In this document: in pieces, positions 42,528-51,482 of the stretch
Numbering within the stretch: the first letter of the stretch is position 1
How the letters are laid out: the number at the start of each line of letters is the position of its first letter
Assembly: GCA_965220615.1 (NCBI GenBank)
Contig: CBDCQL010000002.1
Location: 1,922,001-1,986,000, forward strand
Length of the DNA stretch: 64,000 bases
Origin: JAGWBD01 sp965220615
GTDB lineage: Bacteria; Chloroflexota; Anaerolineae; Aggregatilineales; Phototrophicaceae
Direction: 5' to 3'
Notes under the pieces: model-generated
The model's input: only the letters and a program-made list of their open reading frames with translations
What the model was told of the DNA's origin: nothing
Databases searched by the model: none
Made by a program: the position numbers and the translations under genes

Positions 42528-43008
42528 CCTCTTTCTGCACCTGCTGGCCACGGTGATCTGGCTGGGCGGTCTCTTCCTGTTGACCCTGCTGGTCTGGCCC
42601 GAGACGCGACGCAGCCTGGCCGACAATCCGGAGCGCTATCGCCTGCTCGACAGGCTGCGGCAGCGCTTTCAGCCCTTCAGCTGGCTCAGTATGGTCGTGC
42701 TGCTGGTCACCGGCCTGTTCCAGATGACGGCAGACCCCCATTACGAAGGTATGCTACAATTCAACAATCCTTGGAGCCGCGCCATTTTGCTCAAGCACGT
42801 GGCCATGGCCGGGATGGTGATTTGTGGAATCCTTCTGCAGTGGCGCGTGGTACCGGCGCTGCGTCGGGCGGGGTGGCTGCTGGATCGGGGGCGCAGCGAT
42901 GCAGCGGAATGGCAACGACTGCGGCGCCAGGAGTTGCGACTGGCCCGGATGAGCGTCGCGCTCGGCCTGCTGGTATTGCTCTTCACCGCCATGGCCACTG
43001 CGCTCTGA
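42502..43008 (+). CDS. CopD-like four-helix membrane protein
   Basis: A 168-residue protein with a GTG start preceded by GGAGG. It has four membrane helices; His in FLHLLATVIWLGG and in LLKHVAMAGM are arranged as in CopD/DUF-type copper-resistance or haem-binding membrane proteins. No soluble CopC partner is nearby. Its 5' end lies within the 3' end of the preceding glycosidase-like gene in another frame. Function unproven. Confidence 0.65.
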   Translation: MSPSLLAFSLFLHLLATVIWLGGLFLLTLLVWPETRRSLADNPERYRLLDRLRQRFQPFSWLSMVVLLVTGLFQMTADPHYEGMLQFNNPWSRAILLKHVAMAGMVICGILLQWRVVPALRRAGWLLDRGRSDAAEWQRLRRQELRLARMSVALGLLVLLFTAMATAL

Positions 43009-43044
43009 AACAGCCGTCACCCGGTTTCTCTCTGGAGTTCTGCC

Positions 43045-45090
43045 TTGTCCTCCCGCACCGGTTTCGTCCTGGCGACACTGTTTCTGCTTGTTGCGGCCTT
43101 GCTGCGCAGCTATCGACTGGCAGACCTGCCCACCGGCTTCAATGAGGACGAGTATCTCTCCCTGCGCATCGTCGAATCGCTGCGCGCCGGGCAGGTCGCG
43201 GTCTTTTACGACCAGTCCCCTGCCGGAATTGCAAGGGGGCGCGAGAGTTTCTACCCCGCCATGCTGGGGTTCACCAGCAACTTGACCGGCGGCGGCAGCG
43301 TCGGTTTCCGCGTGTTTTCCGTCTTCGTCAGCCTGCTCACCCTCGCCCTCGTTTACACCCTGGCGCGACGACTCTGCGGGGTGCGCGGGGCCGTGGCTGC
43401 GCTGGCCCTGCTAAGCGTGAGCCTGTGGCCCGTCCTGCTGGGGCGCAGCGTCACACCGGTGAGCCTTACCCCCCTGATGAGCGCCGCCACCATGCTGGGC
43501 ACGGCACAAATTCTCTCCGTACCGGCGCGAATCGGGTTGCGGCTGCCAGGCACTACCGCTTTCACCCTGCTGGGGATCGCAGCCGGAATTGGCTTTTACA
43601 TCCACCCGGTGCAGTTCTGGCTGGTCTTTGGCGTCCTGCTCTTCATCTACTGGCTGACACGCAGCCAGGGGCCACTGACCCTGACCCTGATTCTGTCCCT
43701 GCTCTTCGTGCTGGCCCTGGTCCTGGTGGTCATGGCGCCCTACCTGCTGTCCTCACTGCGCCTGTTCGAACTCAGCGGCCTTGCCCGGCTGCTGGGGGAC
43801 TACGACGTCAACGTCAGCCCGCCCATGCAATCCGTCGCCAACACCCTGACCGGGATCGCCCTGGTCGGCGATTCCAGTCCCCTGCACAATGTGCCGGGAC
43901 GGCCCCTTTTTGACCTGTTCAGCGGCTTGATTTGTCTGGCCGGCCTGCTGGCGGCCTTTCGCTTTCGCCACCGGCCACGCTTCGCCCTGCCGCTTGTCTT
44001 CCTGGTTGCGCTGGCGCCGGCGACGCTCTTCGTCAACAACAGCCCGGATTTCGCCAGCATGGCAGTGCTCCTGCCCTCGCTGGCGCTCCTCTTCGGTTTC
44101 GGAGTGGCGACGCTTTCCATCAATCCCGGCCAACTGTCGCGTTACATTCCGATGATTGCGATCGTCGTGCTGCCTGGCCTCAATGTCGTCTGGACAAGCC
44201 ACGACCTGTTCAACACCTGGCCCTCGTCCCCGGAAACGAGGGAAGTCTGGAACGATCGCGTGGGCCAGCTGGCGCGTCACGTCGAAGCCAGCGCGGACGA
44301 TCTGCCCACGGTGGTCTGCCTGCCGACGGTGGACCTGGAACCTTCCCTCGAACTGGGTGACGCCTGGCGGCTGCTCCTGCTTTTGCACGACCGTGGTGAA
44401 GACCTGCGCTACGCCGACTGTCTCACCGGTCTGGTGCTCGCCAGTGGAGGCGAGTTGCAGCAAATCATCCTGCCGGACCCGGCCACTCTGGCCAACATGC
44501 ATCCCCTTCTGCGTGACTGGCTGCAACAAAACGCCCTGGGCCAGAGCCCGCCCCCGTTGCAAGACTCCGTTTTCCTGCTGGACGTGCGGGAGCAACTGGG
44601 CAACAGGGTGGGCAGTTTCACCACAACCTCGACTCTTCGTCTCGCGCCGGAAGCGCCGGGCGGCGCGGTGGACCTGCTGCCTCCGGTGACCCTGGACAGC
44701 AACCTCACCTTCCTTGGTTACGAACCGGGTGACGACCGCGTCTATCGGGAAGGCGAGGCCCTGACCTCAATCACCTGGTGGCGCGTCGATGGCCCCCTGC
44801 ATGAGGACCTGCGCCTGTTCATCCACGTTAAGTCGGATCCGGCCGTCATTACCTCGCAGAGCGACCGCATCAGCGTCTTGGCCTCCAGCCTGCGGCCGCG
44901 CGACATATTCGTTCAGGTCAAGTATGTTAACCTGCCTGCTTCCACGCCTCCGGGCAACTATCTGGTTTCAACCGGCGCTTACCGGCAAAGTGACAAACAG
45001 CGACTCGCAGTCATCATTAATGGCGTATCCCGCGGCACGCGCCTCTTCCTGAACGACCTTGCCTTCACGGTCGCCGCAGGGGACGGCTGA
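43045..45090 (+). CDS. GT39/ArnT-like membrane glycosyltransferase
   Basis: A 681-residue protein with 11-12 membrane helices over the first 400 or so residues and a periplasmic C-terminal domain. The first outer loop has the acidic GFNEDEYLSL expected of GT-C enzymes, which use polyprenyl-phosphate sugars. The start is TTG with GGAG 7 bp upstream. It lies 36 bp after the CopD-like gene. With the three glycosidase-like proteins it suggests assembly or remodelling of a surface glycan. Confidence 0.8.
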   Translation: MSSRTGFVLATLFLLVAALLRSYRLADLPTGFNEDEYLSLRIVESLRAGQVAVFYDQSPAGIARGRESFYPAMLGFTSNLTGGGSVGFRVFSVFVSLLTLALVYTLARRLCGVRGAVAALALLSVSLWPVLLGRSVTPVSLTPLMSAATMLGTAQILSVPARIGLRLPGTTAFTLLGIAAGIGFYIHPVQFWLVFGVLLFIYWLTRSQGPLTLTLILSLLFVLALVLVVMAPYLLSSLRLFELSGLARLLGDYDVNVSPPMQSVANTLTGIALVGDSSPLHNVPGRPLFDLFSGLICLAGLLAAFRFRHRPRFALPLVFLVALAPATLFVNNSPDFASMAVLLPSLALLFGFGVATLSINPGQLSRYIPMIAIVVLPGLNVVWTSHDLFNTWPSSPETREVWNDRVGQLARHVEASADDLPTVVCLPTVDLEPSLELGDAWRLLLLLHDRGEDLRYADCLTGLVLASGGELQQIILPDPATLANMHPLLRDWLQQNALGQSPPPLQDSVFLLDVREQLGNRVGSFTTTSTLRLAPEAPGGAVDLLPPVTLDSNLTFLGYEPGDDRVYREGEALTSITWWRVDGPLHEDLRLFIHVKSDPAVITSQSDRISVLASSLRPRDIFVQVKYVNLPASTPPGNYLVSTGAYRQSDKQRLAVIINGVSRGTRLFLNDLAFTVAAGDG

Positions 45091-45092
45091 GC

Positions 45093-46043
45093 GTGTTTGA
45101 ACTGGTGATGCTGGGCACGTCGGCCTCCGCGCCTTCCATTCATCGTGGCCTGCCCTCACAGTTGCTGCTGGCCGGCGACCAGCGCTTCCTGATCGATTGC
45201 GGCGAGGGCACCCAGCGGCAGATCCTGCGCAGCGGCGTCGGCTTCCGCAACCTGAACCGTGTGCTGCTGACCCACGGGCATCTCGACCACATTCTGGGCC
45301 TCGGTGGCCTGATGTCCACCCTGACCAGTTGGGAAAACGTCAACGAGATCGAAATCTGGGCCGGTTACCATCCCTTGCGACGGATCCACGCCCTGCTTTT
45401 TGGCGTCGTCCTCGATTACGAACGCCTGCCCATCGACATTCGCCTGCGGGAACTCAAGCCAGGCCTGCTGCTTGACGAAAAGGCGTTCTCCGTCACCGCC
45501 TTTCCGGTCAGTCATCGCGGCAGGGGCAACTTTGGCTTCATCTTCCAACAGAAAGCGCACCGCCCCTTCCTCGTCGAACGGGCGGAGGAGCTGGGCGTGC
45601 CCGCCGGACCGGAGCGGCGCGACCTGGTGCAGGGCAGCAGCGTCACCCTGGCCGACGGCCGCAACATCACGCCGGACATGGTGCTGGGCCCGGCCCTGCG
45701 CGGCGCGAAATACGTCCACATTGGCGATTGCGGACGCATCGACAATCTGGGAGAGTATCTGCGCGATGCTACGGCGCTGGTCATCGAGGCCACCTTCCTC
45801 CACGAAGACGTGGAAACCGCCAACGCCTTTGGTCACCTGACCGCCCACCAGGCGGCGCTGCTCGCCGCGCAAAACAACGTGGAGACGCTGATCCTGACCC
45901 ACGTATCGCGCCGCTATCGCGAGCGTGACATCAAGCAGGAGGCGCGCGCTGTTTTCCCCGCGACCATGCTCGCGCGCGATTTCGACCATTTCGAGATCTC
46001 TCGCGACCGTCCGGTCGCCAGGGTCCGTCCCGACAGGAAATGA
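45093..46043 (+). CDS. rnz: Ribonuclease Z
   Basis: A 316-residue metallo-beta-lactamase-fold tRNA 3'-processing endonuclease. The zinc motif is THGHLDHILGL (about 62-72). Other family marks are FLIDCGEGTQRQ, the exosite insertion in the middle, HIGDCGR, and a late AFGHLTAHQAA and LILTHVSRRY. The start is GTG, two bases after the preceding stop. RNase Z is a core gene and looks complete. Confidence 0.92.
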   Translation: MFELVMLGTSASAPSIHRGLPSQLLLAGDQRFLIDCGEGTQRQILRSGVGFRNLNRVLLTHGHLDHILGLGGLMSTLTSWENVNEIEIWAGYHPLRRIHALLFGVVLDYERLPIDIRLRELKPGLLLDEKAFSVTAFPVSHRGRGNFGFIFQQKAHRPFLVERAEELGVPAGPERRDLVQGSSVTLADGRNITPDMVLGPALRGAKYVHIGDCGRIDNLGEYLRDATALVIEATFLHEDVETANAFGHLTAHQAALLAAQNNVETLILTHVSRRYRERDIKQEARAVFPATMLARDFDHFEISRDRPVARVRPDRK

Positions 46044-46051
46044 GGAGAGGT

Positions 46052-46687
46052 ATGGACGACAAATCCGCCCGCGAAGCCTACGTCAATGACTTGTTTGCCC
46101 AGGAAGACGAGGTGCTCGCCTGGATTCAGGCGGAGACCCGGCGCCACGACATGCCGCGCATCAGCCTCAGCCCGCAGGAAGGACGATTGCTGCAATGGCT
46201 GGCGCAGCTGGCGGGCGCCCGCAAAATCGTGGAGATCGGTACGCTGGCCGGCTACAGCGGCACCTGGCTGGGGCGCGCCCTGCCGCCAGACGGCGTTCTT
46301 CATACCCTGGAGGTCAGCAGTCTGCACGCCCGCGTGGCCCGGGCCAGCTTCGCGCGCGCCGCGTTGGGCGACCGCGTCCGGCTGCATGAAGGGCCGGCGC
46401 TGCAGTCCCTGCAGAAGTTGTCGCCGCAGGGGCCATTCGATCTGGTCTTCATCGACGCCAACAAGGAGGGCTACCCGGACTACCTCGCCTGGTCGCTCGA
46501 CAACCTGCGCGTCGGCGGCGTGATCGCCACCCACAACGCCTTTCGCGGCGGCCGGGTGCTGGCCCAGGGCAATGACGGCGACGAAGGCATGGACCGCTTC
46601 AACCGCTCCATGGCGGCGGAACCGCGCCTGTCCAGCACCATCATCGCGACTGGCGACGGGATGGCCGTGGGCATCAAGTTGCGCTAG
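46052..46687 (+). CDS. O-methyltransferase (class I, catechol-type family)
   Basis: A 211-residue protein with motif I KIVEIGTLAGYSGTWLGRAL, then HTLEVSS, FIDANKEGYPDYL (metal and catalytic region) and GGVIATHNAF. These are typical of Methyltransf_3 enzymes that methylate hydroxyl groups with Mg2+. The ATG at 46052 is chosen because GAGGAGAGGT precedes it; the in-frame ATG at 46040 overlaps the rnz stop. Its stop shares a CTAG palindrome with the convergent nitroreductase stop. Confidence 0.87.
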   Translation: MDDKSAREAYVNDLFAQEDEVLAWIQAETRRHDMPRISLSPQEGRLLQWLAQLAGARKIVEIGTLAGYSGTWLGRALPPDGVLHTLEVSSLHARVARASFARAALGDRVRLHEGPALQSLQKLSPQGPFDLVFIDANKEGYPDYLAWSLDNLRVGGVIATHNAFRGGRVLAQGNDGDEGMDRFNRSMAAEPRLSSTIIATGDGMAVGIKLR

Positions 46688-47328
46688 TCGGGGGACCCGC
46701 TCTCGATCTGAAGAAAGGGCGCGGGCTGTCCCCAGCTCTCGCCATAGACGAAAGTGTCCAGGGGCCTGCGCGCCTGCGCTTCCAGTTCAAAATCGCGCCG
46801 GTCTTCCGGCAGCGAGTCGGGCGGGGCCGGCCAGCCCAGCGCCACGCCGCAAATCGGCTCATGCGTGGCCGGGATGCCGTAGAGCTCGCGGACGCGGACG
46901 CGGTCGATGCCGCCCATGTTACGCAACATCAGTCCCTGCGACATGGCCTGCAGGGTGAGGTTGCCCATCGCCAGCCCGGTATCGAAATGGCTGGTGCGCA
47001 GGGTACGCCCCCCCTGCTCCAGCGTGGCCACAACGACCATCAGGACTGCCGCGCCGCCCGCCCAGGTCTGGTTACCAGGCAGCAGGCAACTGAACAATCG
47101 CTCCCAGGCGGAGGAGTCTTCCCTGCTGGCCACGATGAAATTCCAGGGTTGAGAGTTGTTGGAGGAGGCCCCCCGGCGCGCCGCTTCCAGCAGGCTTAGC
47201 AGGGTCGCGCGCTCGACCGGCCGGTCGAGATAATTGCGCGGACTGCGGCGTCCGGTGATGTATTCATGCAGCAGGGCCTGCGCCGCCGCGTCGGTCTTGT
47301 CCGGCCCTGCCCTTTGCGTCCTGCTCAT
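46684..47328 (-). CDS. Nitroreductase-family flavoprotein
   Basis: A 214-residue FMN-dependent protein. RRSPRNY near residue 28 supplies the FMN-phosphate site, SSNNSQPWNFIVA is the classic second block, and GLAMGNLTLQAMSQGL forms the dimer helix. Substrates in the family range from nitroaromatics to quinones and flavins. It starts within the end of the rimO gene (ATGA overlap), so the two are probably co-transcribed. Confidence 0.87.
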   Translation of the reverse strand: MSRTQRAGPDKTDAAAQALLHEYITGRRSPRNYLDRPVERATLLSLLEAARRGASSNNSQPWNFIVASREDSSAWERLFSCLLPGNQTWAGGAAVLMVVVATLEQGGRTLRTSHFDTGLAMGNLTLQAMSQGLMLRNMGGIDRVRVRELYGIPATHEPICGVALGWPAPPDSLPEDRRDFELEAQARRPLDTFVYGESWGQPAPFLQIESGSPD

Positions 47329-48761
47329 GCCTGCTCCTGCATTTGAATGGCGCCCTCTCCGAAGATTTGCCCCGGCTGAATGACCGCCGGCGGCCCCAAC
47401 TCCACACTGGCAAAGAGGTCGTAGGCCGTTGCGCCGGTGACGCGCACCGGGACGATTTCGCCCGGCGGCAGTTCGCCCTCGACGATGACGTAGCCGTCGA
47501 TCTCCGGCGCGTCGCGCCAGCTGCGCCCAAGGCTGAGCACAGCGCCATTCGCCGCGCCCTCCTCGTCCTCGCGGGCGCCATGACCCTCTACCAGCACGTC
47601 AATCTCACGGCCGACCAGCGCCTGGTTCTTCGCCAGACTGATTCCCTGCTGCAGCGACATCAGTGCATCGTAGCGTTCCTGCTTGATGGCCTCCGGCACC
47701 TGGTCCGGCAGTGTGGCGGAGGGCGTACCCGGTTCCTGCGAGTATTTGAACGCGCCCACACGGTCGAACTGCAGGTCGCGCACGAAATCCAGCAGGCCTT
47801 CAAATTCGGCATCGGTCTCGCCGGGATAGCCCACGATGAAGGTCGTGCGCACGGCCAGTTGCGGCATCAGGGCGCGCATGCGCGCCAGGGTCTCGTAGAC
47901 CCACTCGATGTTGGCCGGGCGTCGCATGCGCAGCAGGGTGCTGCGATGGCCATGCTGCAAGGGCATGTCCAGATAGGGCAGGACTTGTGGTTGCGCCGCC
48001 ATCGTTTCAATCAGCCGCGGCGTCACATAACCGGGCCAGGCGTACATGAGTCGCAGCCAGGGGATGTCGGGCGCGGCCGTCACCAACGCATTGAGCAGAG
48101 TCGCCAGGCCGTCCTTCATGCCCAGGTCGTGGCCGTAATCGCTGGTGTCCTGGGCGATGAGGATGAGTTCGCGCAGACCCCGCGCCTGTAGTCGCCGCGC
48201 CTCGTCGACCAGGGTCTCCAGCGGCCGGCTGACGGCCGTTCCCTTGATTCTGGGAATGGTGCAAAAGGCGCAGGGGCGACGACATCCGTCCGCGATCTTC
48301 AGCCAGGCGCTGGCCCCCTCGACGCTGGCGCGCAGCACGCCGCGCTCGTCCAGACCAACCGTGGCCGCGTCAGTCGGCAGATGATAGAGCGGCTCCGGAT
48401 GCCTGCGGGCCCGCAGCCGTTGCACCAGTTCGAAGATGTCCATCCAGCGACGCGTGCCGATGATTCCGTCCAGGCCCGGCACGTCCTGCGCCAGGCTGGC
48501 CCCATGCCGTTGCGCCAGGCAACCGGCGGCGATGACCTGCTGGCCCGCCCGACGCCCGCGCACCAGTTCGCGCAGCGCCGCCAGCGATTCCTCTCGCGCC
48601 ACCTCAAGGAAGCCGCAGGTGTTGACGATCAGGACCGAGGCGTCGTCGGGGTTGTCGCAGCCTCGCATGCCGTGTTGCCCCAGCACCTGGGCCATGCTCT
48701 CGGAGTCGACCGTGTTCTTGGCGCAGCCAAGGCTGAGCAGATAGAAATAATTTCGGTTCAT
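47325..48761 (-). CDS. rimO: Ribosomal protein S12 methylthiotransferase RimO
   Basis: A 478-residue radical SAM enzyme. The N-terminal UPF0004 domain has three conserved cysteines (SLGCAKNTVDSE, NTCGF, AAGCLAQRHG). The radical SAM triad is CRRPCAFC and a C-terminal TRAM domain follows. It adds a methylthio group to an Asp of ribosomal protein S12 and carries two [4Fe-4S] clusters. The start MNRNYFYLLSLGC gives the normal N-terminus; upstream in-frame codons overlap the next gene. Confidence 0.92.
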   Translation of the reverse strand: MNRNYFYLLSLGCAKNTVDSESMAQVLGQHGMRGCDNPDDASVLIVNTCGFLEVAREESLAALRELVRGRRAGQQVIAAGCLAQRHGASLAQDVPGLDGIIGTRRWMDIFELVQRLRARRHPEPLYHLPTDAATVGLDERGVLRASVEGASAWLKIADGCRRPCAFCTIPRIKGTAVSRPLETLVDEARRLQARGLRELILIAQDTSDYGHDLGMKDGLATLLNALVTAAPDIPWLRLMYAWPGYVTPRLIETMAAQPQVLPYLDMPLQHGHRSTLLRMRRPANIEWVYETLARMRALMPQLAVRTTFIVGYPGETDAEFEGLLDFVRDLQFDRVGAFKYSQEPGTPSATLPDQVPEAIKQERYDALMSLQQGISLAKNQALVGREIDVLVEGHGAREDEEGAANGAVLSLGRSWRDAPEIDGYVIVEGELPPGEIVPVRVTGATAYDLFASVELGPPAVIQPGQIFGEGAIQMQEQA

Positions 48762-48816
48762 GAAGTCTGGCGCAATCCGATTTGCCGGGAGATCCAGTTC
48801 CTGGAAAACTGAATCA

Positions 48817-49401
48817 TCAACCCTGGTCTCCCTGGCGGGCATTGTAGACGTGACTGCCGCTGGCGGCGAAGGCGTGAAACACCGCCACGGCCTCGTCCTT
48901 CAGCAGGTTGTCCACGACCTCGATGCCACGTCGTTCCAGCTCTTCTTTCCATTGCGGATGCATCGGTCCTTCGTCAAAGCCGGTGATGTTCTCCAGTTCC
49001 GGGCCGCTGCCGGCGATGACCAGCGAACGGATACCGGACCAGATCACCGCACCATAACACATGACGCAGGTGCGCCAGTTCACCACCAGTTGGTAGGGCG
49101 GCAGACCTGGACCGCCGAGGTCCCAGGTGCCCAGCTTCTGCTGCGCCAGGGTGATCGTCGTCACCTCGGCATGCGCCGAGGAGCAATCCAGCGGCATCAC
49201 CCGGTTCACGCCGATCAGCACCGGCACGCCCGTATCGCGCTCGAAGAGTCCGGCGGCGAAGGGCCCGCCCGTGCCCTCCTCGAAATTCAGTTGCGAAAAG
49301 CGGATCACAGCCGCCATGCGTTCTTCCAGCGTGGGCATCGCGGCCGGAAGGGCTTCGTTTTCGCGCATGGCCCATTCAGGCAAATTCAGTGTGAATTCCA
49401 T
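48817..49401 (-). CDS. Nucleoside/guanine deaminase-like protein (CDA fold)
   Basis: A 194-residue cytidine-deaminase-fold protein. The zinc motif SSAHAEVTTI and the second cysteine block NWRTCVMCYGA (CVMC in place of PCxxC) are present. It resembles guanine deaminases and plant-type nucleoside deaminases more than TadA. The ATG at 49401 has GAGGG eight bases upstream and is preferred over 49428. It shares a strand and tight spacing with rimO and the RodZ-like gene. Confidence 0.8.
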   Translation of the reverse strand: MEFTLNLPEWAMRENEALPAAMPTLEERMAAVIRFSQLNFEEGTGGPFAAGLFERDTGVPVLIGVNRVMPLDCSSAHAEVTTITLAQQKLGTWDLGGPGLPPYQLVVNWRTCVMCYGAVIWSGIRSLVIAGSGPELENITGFDEGPMHPQWKEELERRGIEVVDNLLKDEAVAVFHAFAASGSHVYNARQGDQG

Positions 49402-49429
49402 GGCTTGTTCCCTCGCATTCCCGGCCATT

Positions 49430-50662
49430 TTAGCCGTTTTGCGTGTTCTTCGCCGGAGTCAGCGGGACCCGGGTTACGCGCGGCGGCAGGACAGCTGTCG
49501 CCGTCGGGCTGGTGGTAGCCGTTGCGGTGCTTGTCGCCGATGCCGTCGGGGTTGCGGTTACCGTCGGTGGCGCAAAGGGGGTTGCCGATGGCGTCAAGGC
49601 CTCTGCCACAGCGGCGGTGGCTGTTGGGCTGGCGCTGTCTGCGGGCAGCGGCGATGGGACAGTTGTGGGCAGGAAGTCCGCTCCTGGCAGCGTGGGCGAC
49701 GGGACGGGAAACAGGGTGCCCAGCAGCGCGGCCACGTCAATGGCCGACGTCGGTGGAGGGGTCGCGGTGAAGACTTCTGTCGGCCCAAAGCCGACGCTTG
49801 CCGTTAGCGTCGTGGCCGTCCGGGTAAAGGTCATGTCCACCAACTGGCCGCGCAATCCTGGCACGGGTTGCTCCTGCCCGTTCCAGGTAATCAGCAACGC
49901 CGCACCGTTGCCCGCGCTGAGGAGTATTTCGCTGCGGGCCGCTACCTCCACGTGCTCGCCGGGGCGCAACATGCCGCTGAATTCTTCCCCGCCATCGGCC
50001 GTCAGGCGCAGCCAGGTGCGCTGGGCGGCCTCGACCGTCACCAGCACGCCGCTGCCGTTCCAGTTCTGGGTGATCTGTCGCTCGTAGCGCGCCCGTGAAA
50101 CCCCGGGAACGCTCGTAACGTCCCGCAGCACCACGGCGGTTGGCAGCGCCGTCGGCGGAATCAGGCGGGGAACATCGCCCACGGTCCCCGCTGCCGGCAC
50201 GGGGTCTTCCAGAAACTGCAGGGCGACGAAAACGATAATCCCCAGCGCGCCCGCGCCCAGCGCCAGCACCAGCAGCGCGCCGAGGAAGTTGCGCCGTCTG
50301 CGCCGCCGCAATTGCACGCCTTCGCCAACGCCCAGCTCCAGTTGGGGAACCGGCTGCGGCTGCGGCTGCGTCCTGCCAGGACGACGGCGACGTTCACGGC
50401 GCTGCCGACGCCGCGCCACCTGCCGCACCTGCTCGAATTGCTCAAGGACATGTTCATCGTCCAGGCCGAGAAAGCGGGCGTAGTTCCCCAGCAGGCCTCT
50501 CAACTGCACGGCCGAAGAATCCGGCAGGTCGAAGACGCCGTCCTCGAAGGCCACCAGAATGCGCCGACGGATGCGCAGCGCCTGCTCCGCGTCGGCCAGA
50601 GTGAGTTCCCTGGCCTCGCGGGCCTCGCGTAACAAGCGACCCAGCGCCTGTGCGTCCATCAT
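49430..50662 (-). CDS. RodZ-like HTH and DUF4115 membrane protein
   Basis: A 410-residue protein with an N-terminal helix-turn-helix of the RodZ type (LGRLLREAREARELTLADAE, about 7-75), a basic linker and one membrane helix (about 125-147). A DUF4115-like beta domain follows (about 200-270), then a long Ala/Thr/Pro/Ser-rich tail to the C-terminus. RodZ links MreB to the cell-wall machinery. The tail is low-complexity and probably extracellular. The gene follows rplI. Confidence 0.8.
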   Translation of the reverse strand: MMDAQALGRLLREAREARELTLADAEQALRIRRRILVAFEDGVFDLPDSSAVQLRGLLGNYARFLGLDDEHVLEQFEQVRQVARRRQRRERRRRPGRTQPQPQPVPQLELGVGEGVQLRRRRRRNFLGALLVLALGAGALGIIVFVALQFLEDPVPAAGTVGDVPRLIPPTALPTAVVLRDVTSVPGVSRARYERQITQNWNGSGVLVTVEAAQRTWLRLTADGGEEFSGMLRPGEHVEVAARSEILLSAGNGAALLITWNGQEQPVPGLRGQLVDMTFTRTATTLTASVGFGPTEVFTATPPPTSAIDVAALLGTLFPVPSPTLPGADFLPTTVPSPLPADSASPTATAAVAEALTPSATPFAPPTVTATPTASATSTATATTSPTATAVLPPRVTRVPLTPAKNTQNG

Positions 50663-50700
50663 CGCATGGAGTCTGGCCTGTGCGGCCGTTCAACTATTTT

Positions 50701-50715
50701 GCCCGCCAGGCGGGC
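50701..50715. other. Short inverted repeat between rplI and the RodZ-like gene
   Basis: GCCCGCC and GGCGGGC are separated by a single base in the 59-bp spacer. No T-tract follows on the transcribed strand, so it is a possible mRNA hairpin rather than a proven terminator. Confidence 0.35.
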
Positions 50716-50721
50716 GGATGA

Positions 50722-51294
50722 TCAGGAAACGGCTTCCCCGTCGGCGAGTTCGGCAGAATCGACGGCCTCGACCGCCTCCTCTCCCGTTTCCCCGTCGTCC
50801 TCCTGCGCATCCTCCGCGTCGCTGTGTTCGGCCAGCCAGGCGGCCATGTCCTGTTCCGCCACGATGGTAACATTGATCGCGGGGTCCGCTTCGTTGCCCA
50901 GACGCACCACCACCTCATGGGTACCGGTCTCGCGCAGGGGCTGGTGACCGATGCGGCGCCGGTTGATGTCCACGCCCGTCTTTTCCATCAGGGCGTCGGC
51001 GATTTCCTGCGAGGTCACGGAACCAAAGAGCTTGCCGGTGATGGCAGCCCGGCGCGAAAAGACAAGCTCCACGCCATCGATCTGGCGGGCCAGTTCGTTC
51101 AGCTGGTTTTCGAGGGCGGCGCGACGTGCGGCGGCCTGCTCACGCAGTTTCGTGGCGCGTTTCATCTCGGCCGGCGTCGCCTTGACCGCGAGGCCGGAGG
51201 GGATGAGGTAGTTGCGGGCGAAGCCGTCAGCGACGTCGATGACCTCGCCGGCCACTCCGTGCTTGAAGACATAGTCCAGCAAGATGACTTTCAT
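50722..51294 (-). CDS. rplI: 50S ribosomal protein L9
   Basis: A 190-residue L9. The N-terminal domain MKVILLDYVFKHGVAGEVID with FARNYLIPSGLA is diagnostic, followed by the long connecting helix and the C-terminal rRNA-binding domain (about 75-150). About 35 extra, strongly acidic residues follow (EDAQEDDGETGEEAVE), beyond the usual length of near 149. The ATG at 51294 is at the family start. The 188-bp spacer to the divergent dehydratase gene has no further ORF. Confidence 0.95.
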   Translation of the reverse strand: MKVILLDYVFKHGVAGEVIDVADGFARNYLIPSGLAVKATPAEMKRATKLREQAAARRAALENQLNELARQIDGVELVFSRRAAITGKLFGSVTSQEIADALMEKTGVDINRRRIGHQPLRETGTHEVVVRLGNEADPAINVTIVAEQDMAAWLAEHSDAEDAQEDDGETGEEAVEAVDSAELADGEAVS

Positions 51295-51482
51295 GGCCGC
51301 TTCCCCGCCTGCAGGTTGCACTCTGTGAAACGGCGGCATTATACGCCCTGCCTGGCGCGCTGCCAAGTGCCGATCGTTTCGCCGCCATCCGCCCTCGCCC
51401 GCCGCCGAACGCAGGCAGACCGGCCATTTGCCGCGGCGCCGCGCTACAATGGGCATGGTATCGTCCTCCCGGGAGCCAGTTC

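Noticed and set aside
42754..42761. GCTACAAT as a promoter element
   Set aside because: This copy is inside the CopD-like coding frame. The intergenic copies at 32940 and 51443 lack a -35, so only the one at 36813-36841 is listed.
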